Part shown: positions 27,371 to 35,525 of the stretch, one piece after another
Layout of the letters: each line of letters starts with the position of its first letter
Position numbering within the stretch: position 1 is the first letter of the stretch
Origin: Streptomyces mashuensis
GTDB taxonomy: Bacteria; Actinomycetota; Actinomycetes; Streptomycetales; Streptomycetaceae
Reading direction: 5' to 3'
NCBI RefSeq assembly: GCF_014654785.1
Contig: NZ_BNBD01000001.1
Location: 620,001-684,000, forward strand
Length of the DNA stretch: 64,000 bases
Program-made: the position numbers and the translations under genes
Notes under the pieces: generated by a model
Told to the model about the DNA's origin: nothing
Database searches by the model: none
What the model saw: only the letters and a program-made list of their open reading frames with translations

Positions 27371-27750
27371 CCCCGGGGCGGGCAGCCGCTGTACGGGTCG
27401 CACACGAGGATGACCTCGTAGGGGTCACCGGCGTACTCGTCGCGACGCGAGTGGTGGACGTCGGGCAGGAAGCGCCACTGGGACGGTTTGTTGTGCCGGG
27501 TGCGGCTCTTCTTCTCGACGCGGGTGTGGAGCGTGCGCGCCTCGTGGTCGGTCGTCTCGGTGAGGATCTCGTCCGCGGCCACGGGGAAGTGGTCGTGCAG
27601 CAGGCACAGGCCGAAGCGGTCCAGGTTCCCGTGCCGGTCCAGGACCTCGATCAGGTCCCGGACGAAGGCCGCGTCCTGGGGGCCCAGGGGCTCGGCCTGC
27701 TCGAACGGCGGGAGGGCCGCTCTCGAACTCGTCTTTTCGGTGCCCACCAC
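27367..27750 (-). CDS. uncharacterised 127-residue protein, partner of the DUF6185-like gene
   Basis: A soluble, charged protein with no signal or membrane segment and no motif I recognise. It contains LIEVLDRHGNLDRFGLCLLH and, near the end, YEVILVCDPYSGC. GGAGGTA lies directly before two successive GTG codons (27750 and 27747); either may start translation. Its stop overlaps the start of the large membrane protein gene, implying a functional pair. Confidence 0.7.
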   Translation of the reverse strand: MVGTEKTSSRAALPPFEQAEPLGPQDAAFVRDLIEVLDRHGNLDRFGLCLLHDHFPVAADEILTETTDHEARTLHTRVEKKSRTRHNKPSQWRFLPDVHHSRRDEYAGDPYEVILVCDPYSGCPPRG

Positions 27751-27778
27751 TACCTCCGATGGCTACTCACAGTATTCC

Positions 27779-27791
27779 TATGGTCACCATA
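27779..27791. promoter_or_regulatory. 13-bp perfect palindrome in a divergent promoter region
   Basis: TATGGTCACCATA lies 29 bases upstream of the leftward two-gene operon and 113 bases upstream of the rightward chitosanase gene. It resembles a small repressor operator. The sequence around it is AT-richer than the rest and probably holds the leftward promoter. Confidence 0.35.
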
Positions 27792-27903
27792 TGTTCACTC
27801 AGGGTGGTGTGCAACCGAGAGGTCGCTGTTTCGGGCGGGGCCTCGGCAAGGAAGAGATGCCCCTGATCCCGTGATCCTGACGGGTCGCCAGAACGGAGCC
27901 CCC

Positions 27904-28755
27904 ATGCCCCCCACCGCCGCCCGCCGCCCGAAGCTGCCGCTGCCGGCCGCGGTGGCCCTCGCCGTCGTGCTCACCCTGGCCGGCGGCGGGCCGGCCCTCG
28001 TCGCCGTCGGCCGTGCGGCCCACGCTTCCCAGGCCACACCCGCGACCGGTCTCGACGACCCGCGGAAGAAGGACATCGCCATGCGGCTGCTGTCCAGCGC
28101 GGAGAACTCCTCGCTCGACTGGCGCGCCCAGTTCGCGTACATCGAGGACATCAAGGACAGCTGCGGCTACACCGGTGGCATCATCGGCTTCTGCTCCGGC
28201 ACCGGTGACATGCTCGGGGTCGTCGAGCTCTACACCCGGCGCAGCCCCGGCAATCCCCTGGAGCCCTTCCTGCCCGCCCTGCGCAAGGTCAAGGGCAGCA
28301 CGTCGCACGCGGGCCTCGGGCCGCCGTTCGAGGAGGCGTGGCGCCGGGCCGCGCGGGACCCGGAGTTCCAGCAGGCGCAGGAGGACGAACGGGACCGCCT
28401 CTACTTCGACCCGGCGGTCCGCATCGCCAAGTCCGACGGGCTGCGTGCCCTCGGCCAGTTCGCCTACTTCGACGCGATCGTGATGCACGGCCCGGGGGTG
28501 GGCGCGGGCAGCTTCCGCGGCCTGCGCGCCACCACCCTGGCCAGGGCCCGGACCCCGGCCGAGGGCGGTGACGAGCGCACGTACCTGCGGACCTTCTTCG
28601 ACGTGCGTACGCAGGCCATGCGCGCCAAGCACCCGCACCACGACACCAGTCGCGTCGACACCGAGCAGCGGGTCTTCCTCGACGAGGGCAACCTCGACCT
28701 CGAACCGCCGCTGCGCTGGCGCACGCACGGGGACGCGTACCGCATCGAGGAGTAG
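27904..28755 (+). CDS. secreted chitosanase, glycoside hydrolase family 46
   Basis: A 283-residue precursor with an Arg/Lys-containing N-terminus, a hydrophobic core (about residues 13-35) and a likely cleavage near AHA-SQ at 41/42. The mature part matches the Streptomyces GH46 enzymes closely in order and length. E67 (LLSSAENSSLDW) corresponds to catalytic Glu22 and D85 (IEDIKD) to Asp40. Blocks GGIIGFCSGTGDML and DERDRLYFDPAV are conserved. The substrate-binding Arg42 position is Cys87. ATG 27904 follows GGAG by five bases. It hydrolyses chitosan outside the cell. Confidence 0.92.
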   Translation: MPPTAARRPKLPLPAAVALAVVLTLAGGGPALVAVGRAAHASQATPATGLDDPRKKDIAMRLLSSAENSSLDWRAQFAYIEDIKDSCGYTGGIIGFCSGTGDMLGVVELYTRRSPGNPLEPFLPALRKVKGSTSHAGLGPPFEEAWRRAARDPEFQQAQEDERDRLYFDPAVRIAKSDGLRALGQFAYFDAIVMHGPGVGAGSFRGLRATTLARARTPAEGGDERTYLRTFFDVRTQAMRAKHPHHDTSRVDTEQRVFLDEGNLDLEPPLRWRTHGDAYRIEE

Positions 28756-28779
28756 GGCTCAGTACTCAGTGCGTACGGC

Positions 28780-31700
28780 TCAGTGGCGGTGTTCCAGGTC
28801 GCAGCACGTGTCGCGGCGCAGCTGCCGTCCCACCTCCAGCCAGTCGGTGTGGAGGCGGCCGTGCCGGATCTCGGGCTCGCCGCCGCGCTCGTACGGCCGC
28901 AGCAGGTCCTCCTGCCGGAAGGCCACGCCGCCGCGCAGCACCGACGTCGTCCGGACGAGGGAGTCGAAGTCGGTGAACGGGTCGCCGTCGACGACCGTCG
29001 CGTCGGCCAGCTTGCCGGGCTCCAGGGTGCCGAGGTCGCCGTCGGCGCCGAAGGTGCGGGCCGGCAGGACGGTGGCGGTGCGCAGCGCCTGGGCGGGCGA
29101 GAGGCCGCCGTACCGGTGCAGGGCCCGCAGGCCCAGGTGCAGCGACAGGCCGACGGGCACCAGGGGCGCGTCCGTGCCGAGGGCGACGGTTCCGCCGCCG
29201 TCGAGGACGCGGCGGTAGACCTCGACCTCGCGCCGGAGGTCGGCGAGTTCGTCGGGGGTGGGGGCCTTGGCGGCGTTCTGCCGCACCGCCTCCACGTCCC
29301 ACGGCGGCATCATGCAGGTGACGCGCGGGTCCTTGGCGAGGGCCGGGTCGGTGCCGGTCAGCGGCTCCGAGGTGAAGATGGTGGCCACCATGCGGAAGTC
29401 GGTGCGGGTGTAGATCTCGGCGAGGTCCTGGTACGAGCGGCCCGTGGCGGACACGGCGTGCCCGTACTCGAGGCGCTGCGTGGCCTGGAGGTGGGTCGTC
29501 AGGTCCTGGCCGAGCTGGACGCCGGGGGAGCAGAGGTGGCTGCCGGTGCGGACGCCCAGGCGGTCGTGCGCGAACGCGGCGGCCTCGCGCATCACCCAGC
29601 CGGGCGCCCGGACGTACGTCTTCACGAAGTCCCACTCGAGCGCGGCGGCCCGGGACAGCGAGCGGCGCAGGCCCTCGGGGGTGCGGTGGGCGCGGCCCAT
29701 GCTGTAGGCGACGCGCGAGCCGTCGAGGAGCTCGCCGGCGGTGAGCAGCCGCGGGCCGGCGAGGGCGCCCGCGGCGATCGCCTCGCGGAGCCGGGCCTGC
29801 TCGTAGGCGAAGCCGCCGAGGGAGACGGCGGTGGTGATGCCGTACGCCAGCTGGAGCGCCGTCTGGCGCCCGCCGTACGTGTACTGCCAGGGGTGGGTGT
29901 GGGCGTCCCACAGGCCGGGGATCACGGTCTGGTGCGAGGCGTCGACGGTGGCGCGGGCGGCACGGCGGGGTCGGTGCGGCTCGACGGCGGTCACGCGGCC
30001 GGCGCGGACGACGAGGTCGACGTCCTCGCGGACCGTGGTGCCGGTGCCGTCCCAGAAGCGGCCGGCGTGGACGACGGTGTCGGCGGGGGTGGGGCGGCGG
30101 TAGTCCAGACTGACGGGGACGGTGCGGGTGGTGTTCGTACGGGTGTCGAGCAGCCGCAGCTTGCCGGCCGACAGGTAGAGGAGGTGGCGGCCGTCGGCCG
30201 ACCAGGACGGGTGGTCGGCGGCCTCGTCCGTGAGCCGGCGCGGCTCGCCCGCGGGGCTGCCGTCGGCGCGTACGGGCAGCAGCCACAGCGCCGACTCGCT
30301 GATCACGGCCATGCAGCGGCCGTCCGGCGACCAGACGGGCCCGGAGTCGTAGCGGTCGGAGACCGAGGCGTGCGGGGCCACGGCGTGCAGCCGGTCGGTG
30401 CCGGTGGTGGTGTCGACGACGCGGACGAGGTTGTAGCCCTCGCGGAAGCGCCGGTTCAGGCGGTTGCGGTCGCAGAAGGCGAGGTGGCGGCCGTCCGGCG
30501 ACCAGCTCGGCCGGCCGGGCAGCCCGCCGGCGCCCAGCGGGGCGGCCACCACCTTCTCCGTGGCGGCGGCGAGGTCGCGCACGACGACGTTGCCGGACAT
30601 GTCCACGCAGGCCAGCCGGGAGCCGTCGGGCGACAGCGCCGGGTGCACGCGCCCGCCGTCGGCCAGCACGGTCTCGTCGCCGGTGGCCAGGTCCCGGCGG
30701 CGCACGGCGAGCAGGCCGTCGCGGTCGTCGACGTAGATCAGCGCACGGCCGTCCCGCGACCAGGAGGGCCCGAGGAGGTAGCGGGTGGGGTCGGCGGTCA
30801 CGACGCGCCGGGGCGCCCGGCCGCCGGCCACGTCGGCGATCCACAGCGAGTTCAGCGCGGCGAACGCCACCTGCCGGGCGTCGGGGGAGAGCGCCGGGAG
30901 GTGCAGGGCACGGACGGGGCGGGCGCGGCCGTCGTCGGCGAAGTCGTGCTTCTTGAGCCGGTAGCGGGGCCGGTCGAGGGGGAGGCGGGCGGTGAAGGGA
31001 ACGATCTCGGGCTTCTGCGCGGGGGCGCCCGGCCGGACGATGCGGAACTGCCCGCTCACGGTGATCAGCAGCTCGTCCCGCGACACCCAGCGCGGCGGCA
31101 CGGGCTCGACGTCCCCGCCCACCGCCACCGGCGCCCCGTCGACGACCAGCGTGCACGTGGCGCCGGGCGCCGCGGTCGTCCGCAGGTACGCCAGCCGCCC
31201 CGCGGGGGACAGGGCGGGCGTCATGACTTGCGTACCGGCGGTGGCCTCGGCGTGCTCCACCCGCACCGGCCCGCGCCCGTCGGCGGGCACCGAGGCGACG
31301 GTCCGCGACTCCAGCCCGGCGGTCCGCACCCGGCCGCGCACGAACGCGATCCGCGTCCCGTCCGGCGTCCACACCGGGTCGAAGTCCTCCCAGGCCCCGT
31401 CCTGCCCCGGCCCCTCCTGGCCGGCGAGCCCGGTCACCTGCGTCAGCCGCCCGCTGCGCACGTCCACGACCCAGATCCGGTACGGGCTGCCGGCCACGGG
31501 GTCGCCGGCGCGCTCGGACGCGAACGCGATCCGCGTCCCGTCCGGCGACCACGCCGGCCCCCGGTCGTCCCACGGCCCGTCCGTCAGCTGCCGCAGCCCG
31601 GAACCGTCGGTGCCCAGCGTCCAGATATGGAAGCCGCCACCCCGGTACGCGCACACGGCCAGCCGTGTCCCGTCGGGCGAGTGCACGGGCCGGGTGGGCT

Positions 31701-32043
31701 CGAGATCGGCCGGCGTGATCGCGACGGCGTCGCCACCCTTGCGGGGGATCGACCACAGCACGTTCTGCACCTCGGCGACGAGCCGGTCCCCGCGCGGCGA
31801 GAGGCTGGCGGCCCCGTTGGTGGCCTCCCGGAAGGAGAGGACCTCCCCGGTTCCCGCCGGCCCCTGGGCGGCGGCCAGGGCCTCACCGGGCACGGCAAGG
31901 CCCACCCCGGCCACGGCGGCGGCCCCGGCGGTGGCCTGCAGGAATCTCCGCCGGGAGAACCGCCCGTCGACGGCGTCGACGGCGTCTCCGGCGCCCCTGG
32001 TGTCCGTGGCGTCCGCGGTTTCGGTGGTCTCGTTGGAGTACAA
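28780..32043 (-). CDS. Tat-exported amidohydrolase fused to a TolB-like beta-propeller
   Basis: A 1087-residue protein. A twin-arginine signal FSRRRFLQATAG is near residues 27-38. Residues of about 60-680 contain repeated SPDGTRLAV/SPDGTRIAF blades of a WD40/TolB-type propeller. The C-terminal 400 residues are an amidohydrolase: DAHTHPW (HxH), a metal-bridging Lys in FVKTYVRAP, His in GSHLCSPG and YGHAVS, and Asp in LGTDAP. The start is TTG 32043, preceded by AGGAGGACTG; earlier starts give implausible sequence. Likely an extracytoplasmic metal-dependent hydrolase; the substrate is unknown. Confidence 0.85.
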   Translation of the reverse strand: MYSNETTETADATDTRGAGDAVDAVDGRFSRRRFLQATAGAAAVAGVGLAVPGEALAAAQGPAGTGEVLSFREATNGAASLSPRGDRLVAEVQNVLWSIPRKGGDAVAITPADLEPTRPVHSPDGTRLAVCAYRGGGFHIWTLGTDGSGLRQLTDGPWDDRGPAWSPDGTRIAFASERAGDPVAGSPYRIWVVDVRSGRLTQVTGLAGQEGPGQDGAWEDFDPVWTPDGTRIAFVRGRVRTAGLESRTVASVPADGRGPVRVEHAEATAGTQVMTPALSPAGRLAYLRTTAAPGATCTLVVDGAPVAVGGDVEPVPPRWVSRDELLITVSGQFRIVRPGAPAQKPEIVPFTARLPLDRPRYRLKKHDFADDGRARPVRALHLPALSPDARQVAFAALNSLWIADVAGGRAPRRVVTADPTRYLLGPSWSRDGRALIYVDDRDGLLAVRRRDLATGDETVLADGGRVHPALSPDGSRLACVDMSGNVVVRDLAAATEKVVAAPLGAGGLPGRPSWSPDGRHLAFCDRNRLNRRFREGYNLVRVVDTTTGTDRLHAVAPHASVSDRYDSGPVWSPDGRCMAVISESALWLLPVRADGSPAGEPRRLTDEAADHPSWSADGRHLLYLSAGKLRLLDTRTNTTRTVPVSLDYRRPTPADTVVHAGRFWDGTGTTVREDVDLVVRAGRVTAVEPHRPRRAARATVDASHQTVIPGLWDAHTHPWQYTYGGRQTALQLAYGITTAVSLGGFAYEQARLREAIAAGALAGPRLLTAGELLDGSRVAYSMGRAHRTPEGLRRSLSRAAALEWDFVKTYVRAPGWVMREAAAFAHDRLGVRTGSHLCSPGVQLGQDLTTHLQATQRLEYGHAVSATGRSYQDLAEIYTRTDFRMVATIFTSEPLTGTDPALAKDPRVTCMMPPWDVEAVRQNAAKAPTPDELADLRREVEVYRRVLDGGGTVALGTDAPLVPVGLSLHLGLRALHRYGGLSPAQALRTATVLPARTFGADGDLGTLEPGKLADATVVDGDPFTDFDSLVRTTSVLRGGVAFRQEDLLRPYERGGEPEIRHGRLHTDWLEVGRQLRRDTCCDLEHRH

Positions 32044-32319
32044 CAGTCCTCCTGCGTCGGGCGATCGGGGGGTGCCGGTGCGATGCGCGAGGGGGCTCCC
32101 GGGGGAGTTTCCAGGGGGTGATGGTGGCACGCCGGGCATGCGGCGGTGCGACAGTTGAACAAGTGAGGACCTTGGGCGAGCAGAGACGGAGGGTAACGCT
32201 CCCGTCACGAACGCAAGACCAAGATCGACTACCGCCCGGGTGTGCGCGACCACGCCACGGAGTGCGGTATTGTTCTCATGCGCGGTCGGCGAGGGCGAAA
32301 GCCCGGGCCGGACGAGCAC

Positions 32320-32393
<74 letters not shown>

Positions 32394-32400
32394 CACGTAG

Positions 32401-32444
32401 AAACGCCCTCTGATCTGGGAGAAACCCCAGGTCAGAGGGCGTTT
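32401..32444. terminator. strong terminator between tRNA-Pro and the integrase gene
   Basis: AAACGCCCTCTGA pairs with TCAGAGGGCGTTT. An inner CTGGG/CCCAG extends the stem to about 19 bp with one G-T pair, and TTTTT follows. It can stop tRNA transcription rightward. Confidence 0.85.
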
Positions 32445-32589
32445 TTCGTTCTCTGGGTTCGGTGTTCATCTAATGCGGTGTCAGGCGCCCGGGGACCGCT
32501 TGGGGACCACGCTCCGGAAGAAACCCCTGATCAGACCCTGTTTCGCTGGGGACCAAGATGATGAGTGCTTTGGGGTGTTTGTGTGGTTC

Positions 32590-33807
32590 TCACAACGCCT
32601 GGAGAGAGGCGGCCAGCGGTCGGGACGGTGCCGGAGCGCCCCGCAGGTGGCTGCTGAGGGACCTGCCGGCGGCGACCAGGGCCCGGAGATCGGGGTGGAG
32701 ATAGCGCTGGGTGGTCTGCAGTGATCCGTGACCGGCGATGATGCGCAGGACGTGCAGGGGGACGCCGGCGTCGGCCATCCAGGTCAGGCCGGTGTGCCGC
32801 AGGCCGTGGCGTCGCAGGTGCTCGTAGCCGAGCTCGGCGACGACCTCGTCCCAGTGGGTGGCGTCCCGCAGGACGGCGGTGGTGATGCGCCCGCCCCGTG
32901 GGCCGGTGAAGAGGCGGGCGTCGGGCTTGTGTCCGACGGCCAGGAGCCGCTGCGCGACCAGAGGGCGCACTTCCTCGATCAGCGGAATGCGCCGGGCCAT
33001 CTTGCCCTTGGTGCCCTTGTCGATCAGGCCGCCCGGCCCAGGGGTGGTCTGTCTTCGTACGGTCCAGATCCAGTTCACCGGATCGATGTCGCGCGCCCTG
33101 ACGCCGGAGACCTCGCCGATCCGGGCGGCAGTGCAGGCGGCGAAGGTCACCACGCTGCCCCAGCCCAGGTATTGGCCGTGGGACCGCCGGACCAGAGCAT
33201 CGGCGAGGGAGACGAGGGTGTCCCAGTCGGACAGCGCCAGGGAGCGCGGGTCGTCGAGCTCGTCCTCGGCCTTCTTGTACTCGGCCTGCCAGCCGTTGAC
33301 CCGTGCCGGGTTGACGGTGATGATGCCGTCGCGCTTGGCCTGCTCCATCACCCGGACCAGCACGGCCAGGCTGTTCTTCACCGAGGAGCGGCCCACCCCG
33401 TCGGCGATCCAGCCGTAGACACTGCGGTCGACGGCGCCGTTGCTGATCAGCGTCGCGGGGATGTGGCCAAGGCTCGGTACGACGCGCAGTCGCCACCCGG
33501 CGAGGTAGGGGTCCTTGGTCTTCTCCTCCAGCCCGCGCAGGGCGAGTCGCATGTTCGCGTCGCCGTACTGCGCGAGGGGCTGCATGGAGACGCTGGGGTC
33601 GACGCCTCGCAGCGACGCGGCGGTGACCGTGTCGATCCAGCCCTGGGCTTGGTCGACCGTGGCGCTGGACTCGGAAAGGGACCTGCGTTCGCGAGTGTGG
33701 GGATCGACCCAGCGGACGCGCGCCCGGTAGGGGAGCGGACGATCGGGGCGGTGCTCGATGTCGGGGGAGAGGGGGACGGCGATGGGCAGTTGCTCGACGT
33801 GCACCAT
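32590..33807 (-). CDS. site-specific tyrosine integrase
   Basis: A 405-residue phage-type integrase. After an N-terminal SAM-like core-binding domain (about residues 60-180), the catalytic domain shows the first Arg in CTAARIGEVSG, HLRRHGLRHTGLTWM (HxLR), AGHGSLQTTQ with the GH pair, and the nucleophile Tyr in RYLHPD. ATG 33807 shares one base with the excisionase stop. It should integrate and excise the element at the adjacent tRNA-Pro gene. Confidence 0.93.
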   Translation of the reverse strand: MVHVEQLPIAVPLSPDIEHRPDRPLPYRARVRWVDPHTRERRSLSESSATVDQAQGWIDTVTAASLRGVDPSVSMQPLAQYGDANMRLALRGLEEKTKDPYLAGWRLRVVPSLGHIPATLISNGAVDRSVYGWIADGVGRSSVKNSLAVLVRVMEQAKRDGIITVNPARVNGWQAEYKKAEDELDDPRSLALSDWDTLVSLADALVRRSHGQYLGWGSVVTFAACTAARIGEVSGVRARDIDPVNWIWTVRRQTTPGPGGLIDKGTKGKMARRIPLIEEVRPLVAQRLLAVGHKPDARLFTGPRGGRITTAVLRDATHWDEVVAELGYEHLRRHGLRHTGLTWMADAGVPLHVLRIIAGHGSLQTTQRYLHPDLRALVAAGRSLSSHLRGAPAPSRPLAASLQAL

Positions 33808-34073
33808 CAGGCGGCCCGCGCCGGGTCGATGCGGTGGTCGGCCAGCCACCGGTGGACGTCGCGGGCGCTGTACACCACCAGGCGAGGGGACAGACGGACG
33901 AAGGGAGGGCCCTGGGGCGGGCGGGCGGTACGCCACCGGCGGGGGGTGGACGGATCCAGGTTGAGCATCCGGGCGAGCTGTTCGGTGGAGTACCAGGACT
34001 CAGCCGGCAGTTCGGGCTCGCTGCAGTGCGCGGCGGTGGGAGCGGGTATGTGGGGTGGTGCGTGGTGGGGCAT
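33807..34073 (-). CDS. excisionase-like helix-turn-helix protein
   Basis: An 88-residue MerR-like/HTH_17 protein: YSTEQLARMLNLDPSTPRRW, then a wing and VYSARDVHRWLADH. Such proteins next to actinobacterial integrases act as recombination directionality factors. AGGA lies six bases before ATG 34073; the frame extends further upstream but with unlikely sequence. Its stop overlaps the integrase start (TGATG), so both are made together. Confidence 0.85.
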   Translation of the reverse strand: MPHHAPPHIPAPTAAHCSEPELPAESWYSTEQLARMLNLDPSTPRRWRTARPPQGPPFVRLSPRLVVYSARDVHRWLADHRIDPARAA

Positions 34074-34401
34074 GAATTTCCTGGATGGGCGGGGCCTGGA
34101 AGGTGTGGCGGTAAAGCCTGGCGAGTGATGCCGATTTGGTTGATCGGCCGCTCTCCGGCGAGACGCAACATTAGGTTCACGCCGTGGAAAGTCCACTCGT
34201 TCGGTGATGAGTTCTCCAGCGGAGAACACCGCCTTGAGATTCAGTCTGTGTGCCCGCCGCCGGTTTGGTTAACCGGCATTCATCAGCTATAAGGTCCAGC
34301 GCCAAGGACCCTCGCCACATCAAGCTGGCCGCAGTCCTGGCGCCGCTGCTGCGCCGGACCTCCCCCGAAGGGGGCGGCGGGTTCGGTGGCTCGTATGAAC
34401 T

Positions 34402-34457
34402 CCGGCTGAGCGCGGAGGAGGCCGCCGAGCTCGGCGGCCTCCTCCGCGCTCAGCCGG
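34402..34457. repeat. perfect 56-bp palindrome
   Basis: Two 28-bp arms, CCGGCTGAGCGCGGAGGAGG... and its exact complement, meet without a loop at GAGCTC. It sits in the 450-base non-coding stretch 34074-34526 between the excisionase and the nuclease gene; nothing else in that stretch could be identified. Possible roles are a terminator, a replication or transfer hairpin, or the scar of an inverted duplication. Short frames crossing it are not convincing genes. Confidence 0.9.
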
Positions 34458-34526
34458 GATGCTGCGGGCGCAAGGCGCAGGCGTAGACCGCGGGGCGAAG
34501 GCCGGCTGTGGATGTAGCCGGGCGCC

Positions 34527-35414
34527 TTGAAATACTCGCAGCTCGTGATGCGCGAGAATATGAAGTCGCTGATGCGGCACTCGAACCCAGGCCGGCGAGT
34601 CCAGTCGTGGCAGGACGCTGAGCACAATGCCGCAGCGTGGATGCGGCACTGGGGCTATACAGACGCCCGTGCGCAGCCGGGCGGTGCTGATGGCGGCATC
34701 GACGTGCGGTCGAGGCGAGCACTGGGGCAAGTCAAGCACCAAACAGCGGCGGTAGGGCGTCCGGAGCTCCAGCGCCTCTTCGGAGCGCGTGGCAAGGACA
34801 TGGGTAAACAGCTGCTCTTCTTCACCGGCAGCAGCTATACCTCGACAGCCGTTGCCTACGCTGCGGAAAACGACATCGCCCTGTTTGTCTACCAGATGGA
34901 CGGCTCGATGGATGCCGTCAACTCCCCAGCTCATCGCATCGCTGCCGCACGGCCGCCTTCCCGCATCACGCCGCCCGGGCCCGCGGCCCCACAGACGGTG
35001 CCATCTACAGCCAAGGGGTCAAGCCCTCGCGTCGGCCGAATAGTTCTCGGCCTCCTGCTGGCCGGCATCGCACTGGCCATTCCTGGCTCACCTGGTTTCG
35101 ACCCTCTTCCGAACTGGGTCTGGGCGTCGACCATCCTCATGGTCATCCCTTGCATTCTCGTCTCATGGGGTGTGGCGGCCAAGGGGCGTCACAAGTTCTG
35201 GCCGAGCGGACTGGGTATGTTCTTGGTGGACGTCGCACTGGGCTGGATGTGCAATGCGAATCTGTGGCGAGGGAAGACCTCAGAGGTCATCATGCAAGGG
35301 GCTGTGACCGCGTTGACTCTGGCAGCTGCGCTCCTGCTGATCCGGTGGAACGCGTCTCTACGCCGCAGGAGCAACCCAGCTACGTTGAGCGATGGTGACC
35401 ACGCCAAGCATTGA
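34527..35414 (+). CDS. membrane-anchored Mrr-like restriction endonuclease
   Basis: A 295-residue protein. The N-terminal half is a PD-(D/E)xK nuclease of the Mrr family: E32 in WQDAEHNAAAW, D59 in GGADGGIDV and Q68-x-K70 in LGQVKHQ, then LFFTGSSYTSTAV. After a Pro-rich linker, four hydrophobic helices (about residues 168-185, 196-216, 228-242 and 255-275) anchor it in the membrane. The start is uncertain: TTG 34527, ATG 34548 and ATG 34560 are all possible and none has a strong ribosome site. Its place beside the integrase and another nuclease suggests defence cargo. Confidence 0.75.
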   Translation: MKYSQLVMRENMKSLMRHSNPGRRVQSWQDAEHNAAAWMRHWGYTDARAQPGGADGGIDVRSRRALGQVKHQTAAVGRPELQRLFGARGKDMGKQLLFFTGSSYTSTAVAYAAENDIALFVYQMDGSMDAVNSPAHRIAAARPPSRITPPGPAAPQTVPSTAKGSSPRVGRIVLGLLLAGIALAIPGSPGFDPLPNWVWASTILMVIPCILVSWGVAAKGRHKFWPSGLGMFLVDVALGWMCNANLWRGKTSEVIMQGAVTALTLAAALLLIRWNASLRRRSNPATLSDGDHAKH

Positions 35415-35525
35415 GCTCGAAGCATGCCGTTGCGCTGAAGTGATTTGACGCCGCCGCGCGGCCGGAAACAATCTTGTCTCTGCCGAACGTTATGACAGGC
35501 GGAGACAGGAAATGGGGGGCGGGAC

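Noticed and set aside
27751..27903. Chitosanase control box (CsnR-type) upstream of the GH46 gene
   Set aside because: I looked for an inverted repeat of the expected kind and found only the unrelated TATGGTCACCATA, nearer to the leftward gene.
28766..31756. Second minus-strand frame of 996 codons overlapping the amidohydrolase
   Set aside because: Arg/Pro-rich shadow frame without any domain pattern.
28783..32121. Open frame of 1112 codons on the plus strand opposite the amidohydrolase gene
   Set aside because: Composition is Gly/Val/Ala/His-rich without motifs; the minus strand has a Tat signal, propeller repeats and catalytic residues.
34250..34486. Short plus-strand frame of 78 codons across the 56-bp palindrome
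   Set aside because: Both strands give the same segment (LSAEEAAELGG) only because of the palindrome; flanks are not protein-like and no ribosome site is clear.
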